Of a stretch of 64,000 nt of DNA, positions 1-8,349 are shown piece by piece. Each line of letters starts with the position of its first letter. The stretch's first letter is position 1. Below the pieces are notes generated by a model. That model saw only the letters and a list, made by a program, of their open reading frames with translations, was not told the DNA's origin and did not search any database. This DNA comes from an uncultured Bacteroidota bacterium (lineage in GTDB: Bacteria; Bacteroidota; Bacteroidia; Chitinophagales; Chitinophagaceae): NCBI GenBank assembly GCA_903824725.1, contig CAIJXU010000060.1:1-64000 (forward strand), in the 5' to 3' direction. Position numbers and translations under genes: made by a program.

Positions 1-1
1 A

Positions 2-250
2 AAAGTACAATTGACTGGAAACAAATTCCACGATAAATTATACTTAAACTATTCTGGTTACCCAGGTGGTAAGAAGGAAGAAGCTGCAGAAGATTTAATC
101 AAGCGTCGTCCAGAAGTAATTATGGAAAGAGCGGTAAAAGGGATGTTACCTAAAAATCGTTTAGGACGTAAGATGGTTAAGAAATTGTTTGTATATGCTG
201 GTGACAAACACCCACATACTGCACAACAACCTAAAGAATTTAAATTTTAA
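2..250 (+). CDS. rplM: 50S ribosomal protein L13, C-terminal part (cut by window start)
   Basis: The window opens inside this gene; 82 codons of the C-terminal half are visible and the frame is open to base 2. L13 is an early-assembling protein of the large ribosomal subunit that binds 23S rRNA. The visible part carries the family signature SGYPGG followed by a basic stretch, then MLPKNRLGR and VYAGDKHPH, which match the conserved C-terminal half of L13 (about 150 residues in full). It is followed after 20 bases by rpsI, the usual L13-S9 pair. The start and the upstream promoter lie outside the window. Identification rests on sequence motifs plus the neighbour. Confidence 0.95.
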   Translation, partial: KVQLTGNKFHDKLYLNYSGYPGGKKEEAAEDLIKRRPEVIMERAVKGMLPKNRLGRKMVKKLFVYAGDKHPHTAQQPKEFKF

Positions 251-270
251 TTAATTCCAAATATAAATAA

Positions 271-660
271 ATGGAAAAGCAAACAAATGCAGTTGGTCGT
301 CGTAAGGAAGCAGTAACACGCGTCTTTGTTAGTAAGGGTAGTGGTAAAATTACCGTGAATGACAAAGATTATAAAGCTTACTTCCCATTAGTGTATTTAC
401 AAAATCAAGTTGAAGCGCCTTTAAAAACAACTGACTTGATGGGTAAATATGACATCGTCATTAACGCACAAGGTGGTGGTTTAAAAGGACAAGCCGAAGC
501 AGCCAAATTAGGTATTGCTCGTGTATTAATTGAATTGAATCCTGAATTACGTCCTTCGTTAAAAGCGGCTGGACAATTAACGCGTGACCCTCGTAGTGTT
601 GAGCGTAAGAAATTCGGTCATAAGAAAGCTCGTAGAAGCTTCCAGTTCAGTAAACGTTAA
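271..660 (+). CDS. rpsI: 30S ribosomal protein S9
   Basis: S9 is a small-subunit protein whose C-terminal tail reaches towards the P-site tRNA. The 129-residue product has the normal length. It begins with the conserved NAVGRRKEAVTRV, contains the Gly-rich NAQGGGLKGQAEA segment in the middle, and ends in the invariant Ser-Lys-Arg tail (FSKR). It sits 20 bases behind rplM, and the two are almost always cotranscribed. rpsB follows after 45 bases with no terminator between, so one transcript through rpsB is likely. No Shine-Dalgarno sequence is seen; the A-rich leader before the ATG is normal for Bacteroidota. Confidence 0.98.
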   Translation: MEKQTNAVGRRKEAVTRVFVSKGSGKITVNDKDYKAYFPLVYLQNQVEAPLKTTDLMGKYDIVINAQGGGLKGQAEAAKLGIARVLIELNPELRPSLKAAGQLTRDPRSVERKKFGHKKARRSFQFSKR

Positions 661-705
661 TCCAAAGATTTATTACTTATTAATTCATTACAACAAATTA
701 TACAA

Positions 706-1587
706 ATGGAAAATAACACTTCACTACAACAGCAATTACTGGAGGCCGGCGTACACTTTGGTCACCTTAAGAAGAAGTGGAACCCTAAAATGTTACCTTA
801 TATTTTCGCTGAGAAAAAAGGGATACACATTATCGATTTAAATAAAACAGTCGATCATTTACAACAAACAGCAGCTGCTTTAAAGCAAATTGCTAAGAGT
901 GGTAAAAAGATCATGTTTGTTGCTACTAAAAAGCAAGCAAAAGAAATCGTTAGTGAGTGTGCTAAAAAAGTAAACATGCCTTATGCTACAGAGCGTTGGT
1001 TAGGTGGTATGTTAACTAACTTCAATACTGTTCGTAAGAGCGTTAAAAAAATGCAAAGCATTGAAAAAATGTTGAGCGACGGTAGTGCTGAAAGTTTAAC
1101 AAAAAAAGAGCGTTTAACTTTAGGTCGCGATAAAGATAAAATGGAAAAAGTATTAGGTGGTATCGCTCAATTGGGCCGTCTACCAGCTGCTTTATTCTTA
1201 GTTGATATCGGACATGAGCACATTGCTTTAGCGGAAGCAAAGCGTTTAGGAATTCAAACTTTTGGAATGGTGGATACCAACTGTGATCCAAACAAAGTTG
1301 ATTTTTCTATTCCTGCTAATGATGATGCAACAAAATCAATTGCTATTATTACCAACTATATCACTGCTGCTATTGCAGAAGGTTTAGCAGAGCGTCAAGC
1401 ATCTAAGGATGATGAAAGCAATGAATCTGAAGAAGGCAACAACGAAAACGAAGCAAAAGCAAAACGCATGGAAGCTGAGGCTAACGCCGAAGGTGGAAGA
1501 GGTAAGCGTGGTGCAGGAGCTGCTCCAACAGCGCCAGGCGCACCTAAGCGTCGTATTCAAAGTACGCGTCGCCCAGCAGGTAAATAA
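706..1587 (+). CDS. rpsB: 30S ribosomal protein S2
   Basis: S2 joins late in small-subunit assembly and helps recruit S1. The N-terminal body is typical: LLEAGVHFGH near residues 12-21, RWLGGMLTN around 100, and the LFLVDIGHEHIALAEA segment around 165-180. The protein has 293 residues, about 50 more than the E. coli form. The extra length is a low-complexity C-terminal tail rich in Glu, Ala, Asn, Gly and Arg (from about residue 235), ending in a basic RRIQSTRRPAGK-type stretch. Such tails are common on Bacteroidota S2. A hairpin terminator follows at 1597, so the rplM-rpsI-rpsB transcript probably ends mainly there. Confidence 0.97.
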   Translation: MENNTSLQQQLLEAGVHFGHLKKKWNPKMLPYIFAEKKGIHIIDLNKTVDHLQQTAAALKQIAKSGKKIMFVATKKQAKEIVSECAKKVNMPYATERWLGGMLTNFNTVRKSVKKMQSIEKMLSDGSAESLTKKERLTLGRDKDKMEKVLGGIAQLGRLPAALFLVDIGHEHIALAEAKRLGIQTFGMVDTNCDPNKVDFSIPANDDATKSIAIITNYITAAIAEGLAERQASKDDESNESEEGNNENEAKAKRMEAEANAEGGRGKRGAGAAPTAPGAPKRRIQSTRRPAGK

Positions 1588-1596
1588 ATAATTATC

Positions 1597-1646
1597 CAAT
1601 TGGGTTATTGGTGTCCTTGGGATACTAATGACCCAATTGTTTTATT
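1597..1646 (+). terminator. rho-independent terminator after rpsB
   Basis: A 16-bp stem (1597-1612 with 1624-1639, two G-T wobbles) closes an 11-base loop and is followed by a TTTT run and a further T-rich stretch. It lies 9 bases behind the rpsB stop. A second small hairpin (gataac / gttatc, 1648-1664) follows directly, before tsf. The first hairpin is a convincing terminator; the second has no T-run and may have another role. Confidence 0.75.
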
Positions 1647-1699
1647 CGATAACATTTTGTTATCAAAATTATTCACACACTTATTTAAAAATATAATTT

Positions 1700-2533
1700 A
1701 TGAGTACAATAACAGCTACTGAAATTAATAAGTTGCGTCAAGCAACAGGTGCTGGTATGATGGATTGCAGAAAAGCATTAACAGAAACCAATGGTGATTT
1801 TGAAGCAGCGATAGATTGGTTACGTAAGCAAGGTCAAAAAGTGGCTGCTAAGCGTAGCGATCGTGAAGCGAAGGAAGGAGTGATCATTGCACAAACTTCT
1901 GCTGATCATAAAACAGGTTTTGTAGTTTGTATTTCTTGTGAAACGGATTTCGTTTCAAAGAATGCAGAGTTTGTAGCATTTGCACAAAGCATTGCTGATG
2001 CAGCAGTAGCGCATAATGTAAAATCAGCTGCAGAATTAAATGAAGTAAGCGTGAATGGCACTAAAGTGTCTGACATGATTAACGATAAATTAGCTTCTAT
2101 TGGAGAAAAAATTGGTGTCGCTAAATTCGAAAGAGTAGACGCACCTTTTGTAGCTTCTTATATACATGGCTCTTACCGTATGGGTGTTTTAGTAGGATTA
2201 ACTGCTGAAGCAGCTGAAGTTGGTAAGGATTTGGCAATGCAAATTGCAGCGATGAATCCAGTAGCGGTAGATCCTGAATCAGTTCCTGCTGAAACAGTAA
2301 GTCGTGAACGTGCGATCATTATTGATACGATGAAGGAAGATCCAAAGATGGCTGGAAAACCAGAGGAGATGATTGCTAAAATTGCCGAAGGTAAAATCAA
2401 CGCTTTCTTTAAGGAGCAAACCTTATTAGCACAAGCTTTTGTAAAAGATGGCTCTAAAACAGTAGGTGACCATGTTAAATCAGTGGATGCTGCTTTAAAA
2501 GTGACTGAATTTAAGCGTGTGGCCTTAGGATGA
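1700..2533 (+). CDS. tsf: translation elongation factor Ts
   Basis: EF-Ts is the guanine-nucleotide exchange factor for EF-Tu. The 277-residue product starts with the UBA-like N-terminal domain, including the signature [16 protein letters not shown] (about residues 12-27). The second signature, around [17 protein letters not shown], lies near residue 76 and is followed by the dimerisation and core domains. Length and order fit the family (about 270-300 residues). The gene follows rpsB as usual, but a terminator lies between them. Its stop overlaps a spurious in-frame ATG that has to be ignored when placing the pyrH start. Confidence 0.97.
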   Translation: MSTITATEINKLRQATGAGMMDCRKALTETNGDFEAAIDWLRKQGQKVAAKRSDREAKEGVIIAQTSADHKTGFVVCISCETDFVSKNAEFVAFAQSIADAAVAHNVKSAAELNEVSVNGTKVSDMINDKLASIGEKIGVAKFERVDAPFVASYIHGSYRMGVLVGLTAEAAEVGKDLAMQIAAMNPVAVDPESVPAETVSRERAIIIDTMKEDPKMAGKPEEMIAKIAEGKINAFFKEQTLLAQAFVKDGSKTVGDHVKSVDAALKVTEFKRVALG

Positions 2534-2616
2534 TCCCAAGGGCAGCAATGCTTGGTTCAAAAAATACAAATGATACAAATTCCCAGGGGGGAATGAACAT
2601 AAGATTAAAATCAATT

Positions 2617-2646
2617 AGGGTTTCGAGCAATCGAGACCCTTTTTTG
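2617..2646 (+). terminator. rho-independent terminator between tsf and pyrH
   Basis: A 10-bp stem (2617-2626 with 2631-2640, one G-T pair) closes a GCAA tetraloop of the stable GNRA class and runs straight into six T residues (2640-2645). It sits between the tsf stop and the pyrH start. It argues that the pyrH start is downstream of it and that pyrH has its own promoter or depends on readthrough. Confidence 0.85.
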
Positions 2647-2691
2647 TTGGTCCAAAATTCTTATCTTGCAAGTACTAAATATTCAACTACT

Positions 2692-3408
2692 ATGCTGCCA
2701 AAATACAAACGCGTATTATTAAAATTATCTGGGGAAGCATTATTAGGGGATCAAAGAAACGGTGATCCTTTTGATCCAAAAATCATTGAGCAATATGCCA
2801 ATGAAATCAAACAAGTATCTGACTTAGGGGTTCAAATTGCCATTGTGATTGGTGGAGGTAATATCTATCGTGGCATGAATGAAGCAGATAGTGGTATTGA
2901 ACGTGCGCATGGTGATTATATGGGTATGTTGGCTACGATGATTAATGCGATGGCCATTCAAGCCATGTTAGAAAAAATTGGCGTGTATACAAGATTACAA
3001 TCGGCTATTAATATGGAACAAGTGGCGGAACCTTACATTCGTAGAAAGGCATTGCGTCATCTAGAAAAAGGACGTGTTGTAATTTTTGGTGCAGGTACGG
3101 GTAATCCATATTTTACAACAGATACTGCAGGATCCTTAAGGGCTATTGAAATGAAAGCAGATGTGATTTTAAAAGGCACTAGAGTAGATGGCGTTTACGA
3201 TAGTGATCCAGAAAAAAATCCAGCTGCGGTTAAGTTTAATAAAATCAGTTTCCAAGATTGTATTTCAAAAAATTTGAAAGTGATGGATATGACTGCCTTT
3301 ACTTTATGCATGGAAAATAAATTACCTATCATTGTTTTTGATATGAATCAACCAGGTAATTTATTAAGGGTCGTGCAAGGTGCAGAGGTAGGTACATTGG
3401 TGGGTTAA
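2692..3408 (+). CDS. pyrH: UMP kinase (uridylate kinase)
   Basis: PyrH phosphorylates UMP to UDP in pyrimidine nucleotide synthesis. It is a cytosolic homohexamer of the amino-acid-kinase fold. The product from the ATG at 2692 has 238 residues, the normal length. It shows the Gly-rich KLSGEALLG loop near residue 10, GGGNIYRG near 57 and [15 protein letters not shown] near 135, all hallmarks of the family. The same frame is open back to an ATG at 2530, but that start would add 54 residues unlike any UMP kinase and would run through the strong terminator at 2617-2646. The start at 2692, just before the conserved [14 protein letters not shown], is therefore preferred. Placement behind tsf is typical of many bacteria. 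Confidence 0.96.
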   Translation: MLPKYKRVLLKLSGEALLGDQRNGDPFDPKIIEQYANEIKQVSDLGVQIAIVIGGGNIYRGMNEADSGIERAHGDYMGMLATMINAMAIQAMLEKIGVYTRLQSAINMEQVAEPYIRRKALRHLEKGRVVIFGAGTGNPYFTTDTAGSLRAIEMKADVILKGTRVDGVYDSDPEKNPAAVKFNKISFQDCISKNLKVMDMTAFTLCMENKLPIIVFDMNQPGNLLRVVQGAEVGTLVG

Positions 3409-3480
3409 TGTTGCTTAAAATAAGTAAACCACTTGTGTAATTTATTTTTTATTAATGAGATGCGTTGTTAATTTTATAAT

Positions 3481-4794
3481 ATGCAAAAATTAGGAAGGGT
3501 TTATACATTTTTGGTGTTTACTTTTTTATTAGTTGGCGCAACAAATGCACAAACTACATTAAGTTTAAATCAAGCAGTTCAAACGGCACTTAAAAACAGT
3601 TACGACATTCAATTGGTTGAAAATACTGTTGCTATTGCTAAAAACAATAATAATATAGGAGTGGCGGGCGCCTTGCCCACGGTGACCAGTACGGTCAACA
3701 ACAATAAATCTTTAAGTACGATAGAGCAAAAATTTGCCGATCCTACTCGTAATACTACAAAGACAGGGGTAGATGGTAATACTTTAACAGCGGGCTTAAC
3801 CGCATCTGTTATTATTTTTAATGGCTATCGTATCATGACAACCAAGGATAGGTTAGCTACAATCGAAAAACAAAGTGAGCAACAATTGCAAACTCAGTTA
3901 GCCAATACAACGGCAACGGTCATGCAACAATATTACAATATCATTCGTCAACAAGCTTATCTTAAAACCATCGAAAAATCAATTGAAGCGTCAAAGCAAA
4001 GATTAGACATTGTTGAAACGCGTCAAAAAATTGGAGTGGCCAATCAAGCAGATTATTTACAGTCAAATTTAGATTTGAATGCGTTAATACAAGGCAAACA
4101 AAATCAATTATTGATTATTGATCAAGCCAAGGCAGATTTATTAAATACAATGGTATTACCTACTACTACTTCTATTACCATTCAAGAAGATATTAAAGTG
4201 GATAGTAAAATAAGTTTATCCGAAGTAGAATCTAAAATAAAAGCCAATCCTATATTACAATCAGCCGAACAATTAATTAATATCAATCAGTTTATTGAAA
4301 AGGAAACAAAAGCTTTAATGTATCCTACATTACGGGCTAGTACTGGTTATAATGTAACAAGTAGTAGTTCGGCCGCTGGCTTTAGTTTATTAAATGAAAG
4401 CTATGGTCCTTTTTTAGGCCTCAACTTAAGTATTCCTTTATATGGAGGAGGTGCTGCTAAGCATGGTTTAAAAACTGCAAAATTAAATACCAATAACGCG
4501 CGACTACAATATAAAAATGCAGAACTAGATTTATCAACCGAGTTGTACAAAACTTATCAATCCTATCAAAACAATCTTCAACAAATTCCTACCGAGTCTG
4601 ATAATTTTAAAATGTCCCAATCTTTATTGGAATTAGTCATGCAAAAATTTCAGTTAGGACAGGCGACCATGGTAGATGTAAAGCAGGCACAGCAAAGTTT
4701 TGAAAATGCAGGATTTAGATTAGTGAGCTTACGCTTTAATGCAAAAATTGCTGAAATTGAATTGAAGCGTTTATCTAATCAATTGACTTTTTAA
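3481..4794 (+). CDS. TolC-family outer membrane efflux protein
   Basis: An outer membrane factor of the TolC/OprM type, expected to form a trimeric barrel and periplasmic tunnel for efflux or type I secretion. The 437-residue product begins with a signal peptide (about residues 1-23, cleavage after TNA). It has the two long helical repeats typical of the family: LSLNQAVQTALKNSYDIQL early, and SLRFNAKIAEIELKRLSNQL at the end. The motif YGGGAAKHGLKTAK in the second half matches the OEP repeat. No inner-membrane pump or adaptor gene is adjacent; the neighbours are pyrH and an aminotransferase, so its partners must be encoded elsewhere. The substrate cannot be read from sequence. Confidence 0.9.
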   Translation: MQKLGRVYTFLVFTFLLVGATNAQTTLSLNQAVQTALKNSYDIQLVENTVAIAKNNNNIGVAGALPTVTSTVNNNKSLSTIEQKFADPTRNTTKTGVDGNTLTAGLTASVIIFNGYRIMTTKDRLATIEKQSEQQLQTQLANTTATVMQQYYNIIRQQAYLKTIEKSIEASKQRLDIVETRQKIGVANQADYLQSNLDLNALIQGKQNQLLIIDQAKADLLNTMVLPTTTSITIQEDIKVDSKISLSEVESKIKANPILQSAEQLININQFIEKETKALMYPTLRASTGYNVTSSSSAAGFSLLNESYGPFLGLNLSIPLYGGGAAKHGLKTAKLNTNNARLQYKNAELDLSTELYKTYQSYQNNLQQIPTESDNFKMSQSLLELVMQKFQLGQATMVDVKQAQQSFENAGFRLVSLRFNAKIAEIELKRLSNQLTF

Positions 4795-4802
4795 ATTTTA
4801 AT

Positions 4803-5942
4803 ATGCAATCAAAGCTACCTAATATCGGCACTAGTATTTTTACAGTAATGAGCCAATTAGCAGCTCAACACAATGCCATTAATTTAGGACAAGGCTTTCC
4901 CGATTTTCCTATGAGTCCCGAACTCATCGAATGTGTTAACCAGGCTATGAAAGCGGGGGGCAATCAATATGCACATACCAATGGCGTTCCACTTTTAAGA
5001 GAACGACTTGCGGAAAAAATAAAGTTTTTATATAATGTAGACATCAATCCTGAAACCAATATTACGATTACACCAGGAGGAACCTACTCTATTTTTTGTG
5101 CTTTTTCTACCATCATACAACCAGGCGACGAAGTCATTATATTCGAACCTGCGTATGATAGTTATATCCCTAATATTGTTTTTAATGGGGGAGTGGTGGT
5201 GCCTATTGAATTAGAATTTCCAGAATACAGTATCCCTTGGGATAAATTAAGGGCTGCGATTACACCTAAAACAAAAGCCATTTTAGTAAACACGCCACAA
5301 AACCCAACGGGAGTGGTATTTACCAAAGAGGATATTTTACAATTACAAGAAATTGTTCTTTCTAATAATTTATATTTAATAAGTGATGAAGTATATGAGC
5401 ATTTGATATACGATAATAAGCAACATGAAACGGTAATGAAATATCCGGACTTGTTTGCGCGTACTTTTGTTTGCTTTTCATTTGGAAAAACTTATCACTG
5501 TACGGGTTGGAAATTAGGCTATTGTATTGCTCCCGAAAACTTAATGAAGGAATATCGTAAAGTACATCAATTTAATGCTTTTGGTTGCGATACACCCAAG
5601 CAGATAGCGATTGCAGAATACATGACGAATAAGGAAGCATATTTATCTATAGGTGCGATGTATCAACAAAAAAGGGATTATCTGCGTGGCTTATTAGATA
5701 GTACAAAATTTGTTCGCTTACCTTCTTCAGGTTCTTATTTTGAAAGCTATCGTTATGATACCATCTCCAATGAGCCCGATAAAGTATTTGCTGAAAGGTT
5801 AGTAAAAGAATTTGGTATTGCTATAGTACCTATGTCAGCTTTTTATCAAAAAGCAACCGATCATAAAGTAATTCGATTGTGCTTTGCTAAAACCAAGGAA
5901 ACATTAGACGCTGCCGCGGCTTGTTTGCAAAAGGTTCATTAA
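4803..5942 (+). CDS. PLP-dependent class I/II aminotransferase (methionine / kynurenine type)
   Basis: A fold-type I aminotransferase of 379 residues, resembling the YbdL methionine aminotransferase and kynurenine-oxoglutarate transaminase group. Visible motifs are INLGQGFPDFP near residue 25, TPGGTYSIF near 97, the cofactor-binding NTPQNPTG near 163, SDEVYEHLIYD near 200, and SFGKTYHCTGWKLGY, whose lysine (K229) should form the Schiff base with PLP. The family acts mainly on methionine, glutamine and aromatic amino acids; the exact substrate here is inferred, not shown. The gene starts 8 bases behind the TolC-type gene and ends 32 bases before galK, so it may be cotranscribed with them without any obvious shared role. 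Confidence 0.88.
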   Translation: MQSKLPNIGTSIFTVMSQLAAQHNAINLGQGFPDFPMSPELIECVNQAMKAGGNQYAHTNGVPLLRERLAEKIKFLYNVDINPETNITITPGGTYSIFCAFSTIIQPGDEVIIFEPAYDSYIPNIVFNGGVVVPIELEFPEYSIPWDKLRAAITPKTKAILVNTPQNPTGVVFTKEDILQLQEIVLSNNLYLISDEVYEHLIYDNKQHETVMKYPDLFARTFVCFSFGKTYHCTGWKLGYCIAPENLMKEYRKVHQFNAFGCDTPKQIAIAEYMTNKEAYLSIGAMYQQKRDYLRGLLDSTKFVRLPSSGSYFESYRYDTISNEPDKVFAERLVKEFGIAIVPMSAFYQKATDHKVIRLCFAKTKETLDAAAACLQKVH

Positions 5943-5974
5943 CTTTAATACCTACTCTTAATATTTATTTTGGA

Positions 5975-7147
5975 ATGCAAGATATTCGTGTGTCCTTTCA
6001 ACAATGTTTTAATAGGGATGCTACACTCGTAGTACAATCTCCAGGCCGTATTAATTTAATAGGAGAACATACCGATTACAATCATGGTTTTGTATTACCA
6101 GCCGCTATTGATAAATGTGTTGAAGTAGCGGTGGCCAAAAGAACGGATGGCACCATACATATGCATGCGCTCGATTTAAACGAATTGGTTATTTTGAAAG
6201 CGATTGCACTACAACCACATCCAACTACTTGGGTCAACTATATTATTGGAGTGGTAGTGCAAGCGCAAAAGTATTTAGCAAGTGCATCTCATGAACTAAA
6301 TAATGGATTTGATATTTGTTTACAAGGCAATATTCCCATTGGGGCGGGCTTGTCAAGCTCAGCTGCTGTTGAATGTGCTGTACTATTTGCATTAAATGAA
6401 ATGTATGCATTGCGTTTAACTAAAATGCAGATGGCATTAATGACACAGCAATCGGAACATGAATTTGCGGGGGTGAAATGTGGCATCATGGATATGTATG
6501 CAAGTTTACATGGAAAAAAAGATCAGGTCATGTTATTGGATTGTGCAAATTTAGAATCTAGCTATTATCCACTTGTATTACAAGGCTATCAAATTGTTTT
6601 ATTTGATACTCAAATCAAACACGAATTAGCATCAACAGAGTATAATACGCGCCGATTAGAATGTGAAAAAGGAATTCAACTTATACAACAAAAATATCCT
6701 GCAGTAAAAACATTTCGTGATGTAAGTGCAACACAAGTAGCAGAATGCTTACAAAATAATGCATCCTTAGAGGGGACCAAGGTATACGAGCGATGTAAAT
6801 ATGTTGTTGACGAAATACAAAGGGTACAATTAGCGGTTAAGGATTTATTAGCTGGAGATATTGCTGCTTTTGGTCAAAAAATGTTTGCTACCCATCAAGG
6901 ACTATCTGAATTATATGATGTCAGTTGCCCTGAATTAGATATTTTAGTGAATGCAGTTACCGGCAACCCCCATGTTGTAGGGGCTCGAATGATGGGAGGT
7001 GGTTTTGGCGGATGTACTATTAATATTATAAAAGAAACAGAAGTAGATCACATTATTAATACAGTTTCGACCCTATATAATCAAAAAACGAAACGCCAAT
7101 TAAAGGTATATCCTGTACAAATTGAGCAAGGAACTCATATAAAATAA
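5975..7147 (+). CDS. galK: galactokinase
   Basis: GalK phosphorylates alpha-D-galactose at C1, the first committed step of the Leloir pathway, in the cytosol. The 390-residue product has the GHMP-kinase hallmarks in order: galactokinase signature PGRINLIGEHTDYNHGFVLP (about residues 23-42), ATP-binding GAGLSSSAAVE (near 127), KCGIMDMYAS containing the probable catalytic Asp, and MMGGGFGGCTIN near the C-terminus. The frame is open further upstream to a TTG at 5921, but that would overlap the preceding gene and add non-homologous residues; the ATG at 5975 fits the family length. galM and a vSGLT-like transporter follow, giving a galactose uptake and entry module. galT and galE are not in the window. 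Confidence 0.96.
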   Translation: MQDIRVSFQQCFNRDATLVVQSPGRINLIGEHTDYNHGFVLPAAIDKCVEVAVAKRTDGTIHMHALDLNELVILKAIALQPHPTTWVNYIIGVVVQAQKYLASASHELNNGFDICLQGNIPIGAGLSSSAAVECAVLFALNEMYALRLTKMQMALMTQQSEHEFAGVKCGIMDMYASLHGKKDQVMLLDCANLESSYYPLVLQGYQIVLFDTQIKHELASTEYNTRRLECEKGIQLIQQKYPAVKTFRDVSATQVAECLQNNASLEGTKVYERCKYVVDEIQRVQLAVKDLLAGDIAAFGQKMFATHQGLSELYDVSCPELDILVNAVTGNPHVVGARMMGGGFGGCTINIIKETEVDHIINTVSTLYNQKTKRQLKVYPVQIEQGTHIK

Positions 7148-7183
7148 TTATATTACAGAGGAACATTTTAAAATAATTTAAAA

Positions 7184-8326
7184 ATGATGCTTAAAAAATT
7201 AATGACAGGGATTTTTATAATCCTTTTGTTTTCAATTGTAAACCTCGCATGTACTTTTAATCATTCAAATTCGTCTACTATGAATGCGATCGCAAAGCTT
7301 ACCAAAGCGCCCTTTGGCAGCATTGAAGGGCAGGAGATTACCCAATATACCTTAACCAATGTCAATGGAATGCAATTAGGTATTATTAATTATGGAGGGG
7401 CACTAACAAAAATCATCACAAAAGCAAAAGACAGTAGTTGGGGAGATGTATTAACTGGATTTGATTCATTGAGTGGTTTTACGCAAAAAGCAAACCCTTA
7501 TTTTGGAGCCATCATAGGACGATATGCAAATCGTATTGCCAAGGGTAAATATAAAGTGGATGGGATTGAATACCATGCGGCACTTAATAATAATGGGCAA
7601 TCTTTACATGGTGGTTTAAAAGGTTTTGATAAAGTGGTATGGACTGCAACACCATTAGCAGGGGACAGTAGCCTTCAATTAAATTATATAAGTAAAGATG
7701 GAGAGGAAGGATACCCTGGTAATTTAAAAATACAAGTGGTGTATACCTTAACTGCAAATAATAGTATTAAAATTGAATATACTGCTACTACCGATAAAAC
7801 CACAGTGATTAATTTAACCAATCATTCCTATTTTAATTTATCTGCAGGTAAGTCGCCTACCATTTATGATCATATCTTACAAATGAATGCCAATCAATAT
7901 ACACCAGTAGATACTGTATTAATTCCTACAGGCGAAATATTGGACGTGAAGGGAACGCCAATGGATTTTACACAACCCAAACGCATTGGAGATGATATAG
8001 ATAAAGTACAAGGAGGATACGATCACAATTGGATATTGAACAAAGCAGCAGGATTACAAGAAGTGACCAATGTGTATGATCCTTTAAGTGGAAGGGTATT
8101 AACCGTAGCAACAACCGAACCAGGATTACAATTTTATTCAGGAAACTTTTTAGATGGTAGTTTAACCCATACCAAAAATGGAATTAATTATATCAAGCAT
8201 GGTGCATTAACATTAGAAACACAACATTATCCAGATGCACCCAATCAATCTAAATTTCAAAGTACCATTTTAAAGCCAGGTGAGGTGTACACTCAAACCA
8301 CGGTATATACTTTTTCAACAAAATAA
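7184..8326 (+). CDS. galM: aldose 1-epimerase, exported (mutarotase)
   Basis: Mutarotase interconverts the alpha and beta anomers of galactose and glucose so that GalK receives its alpha substrate. The 380-residue product shows the family motifs GAIIGRYANRIAKGKY (near residue 110), NNNGQSLHGG, the region around TNHSYFNLSAG (near 215) with the catalytic His, and LTLETQHYPDAPNQ with the catalytic Glu near the C-terminus. Unlike the cytosolic E. coli enzyme it begins with a hydrophobic signal sequence ending in a cysteine (NLAC, C23). This suggests export and possibly lipid attachment, although the lipobox is not canonical. It follows galK by 36 bases and precedes the sugar symporter by 23, so the three look like one operon. 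Confidence 0.93.
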   Translation: MMLKKLMTGIFIILLFSIVNLACTFNHSNSSTMNAIAKLTKAPFGSIEGQEITQYTLTNVNGMQLGIINYGGALTKIITKAKDSSWGDVLTGFDSLSGFTQKANPYFGAIIGRYANRIAKGKYKVDGIEYHAALNNNGQSLHGGLKGFDKVVWTATPLAGDSSLQLNYISKDGEEGYPGNLKIQVVYTLTANNSIKIEYTATTDKTTVINLTNHSYFNLSAGKSPTIYDHILQMNANQYTPVDTVLIPTGEILDVKGTPMDFTQPKRIGDDIDKVQGGYDHNWILNKAAGLQEVTNVYDPLSGRVLTVATTEPGLQFYSGNFLDGSLTHTKNGINYIKHGALTLETQHYPDAPNQSKFQSTILKPGEVYTQTTVYTFSTK

Positions 8327-8349
8327 TAAATCAAAACAAACGGTCCAAT

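Noticed and set aside
2530-2691. N-terminal extension of pyrH from the ATG overlapping tsf
   Set aside because: It passes through a strong rho-independent terminator and has no resemblance to UMP kinase N-termini.
5921-5974. TTG start for galK inside the aminotransferase gene
   Set aside because: Adds residues not seen in galactokinases; the ATG at 5975 gives the normal length.
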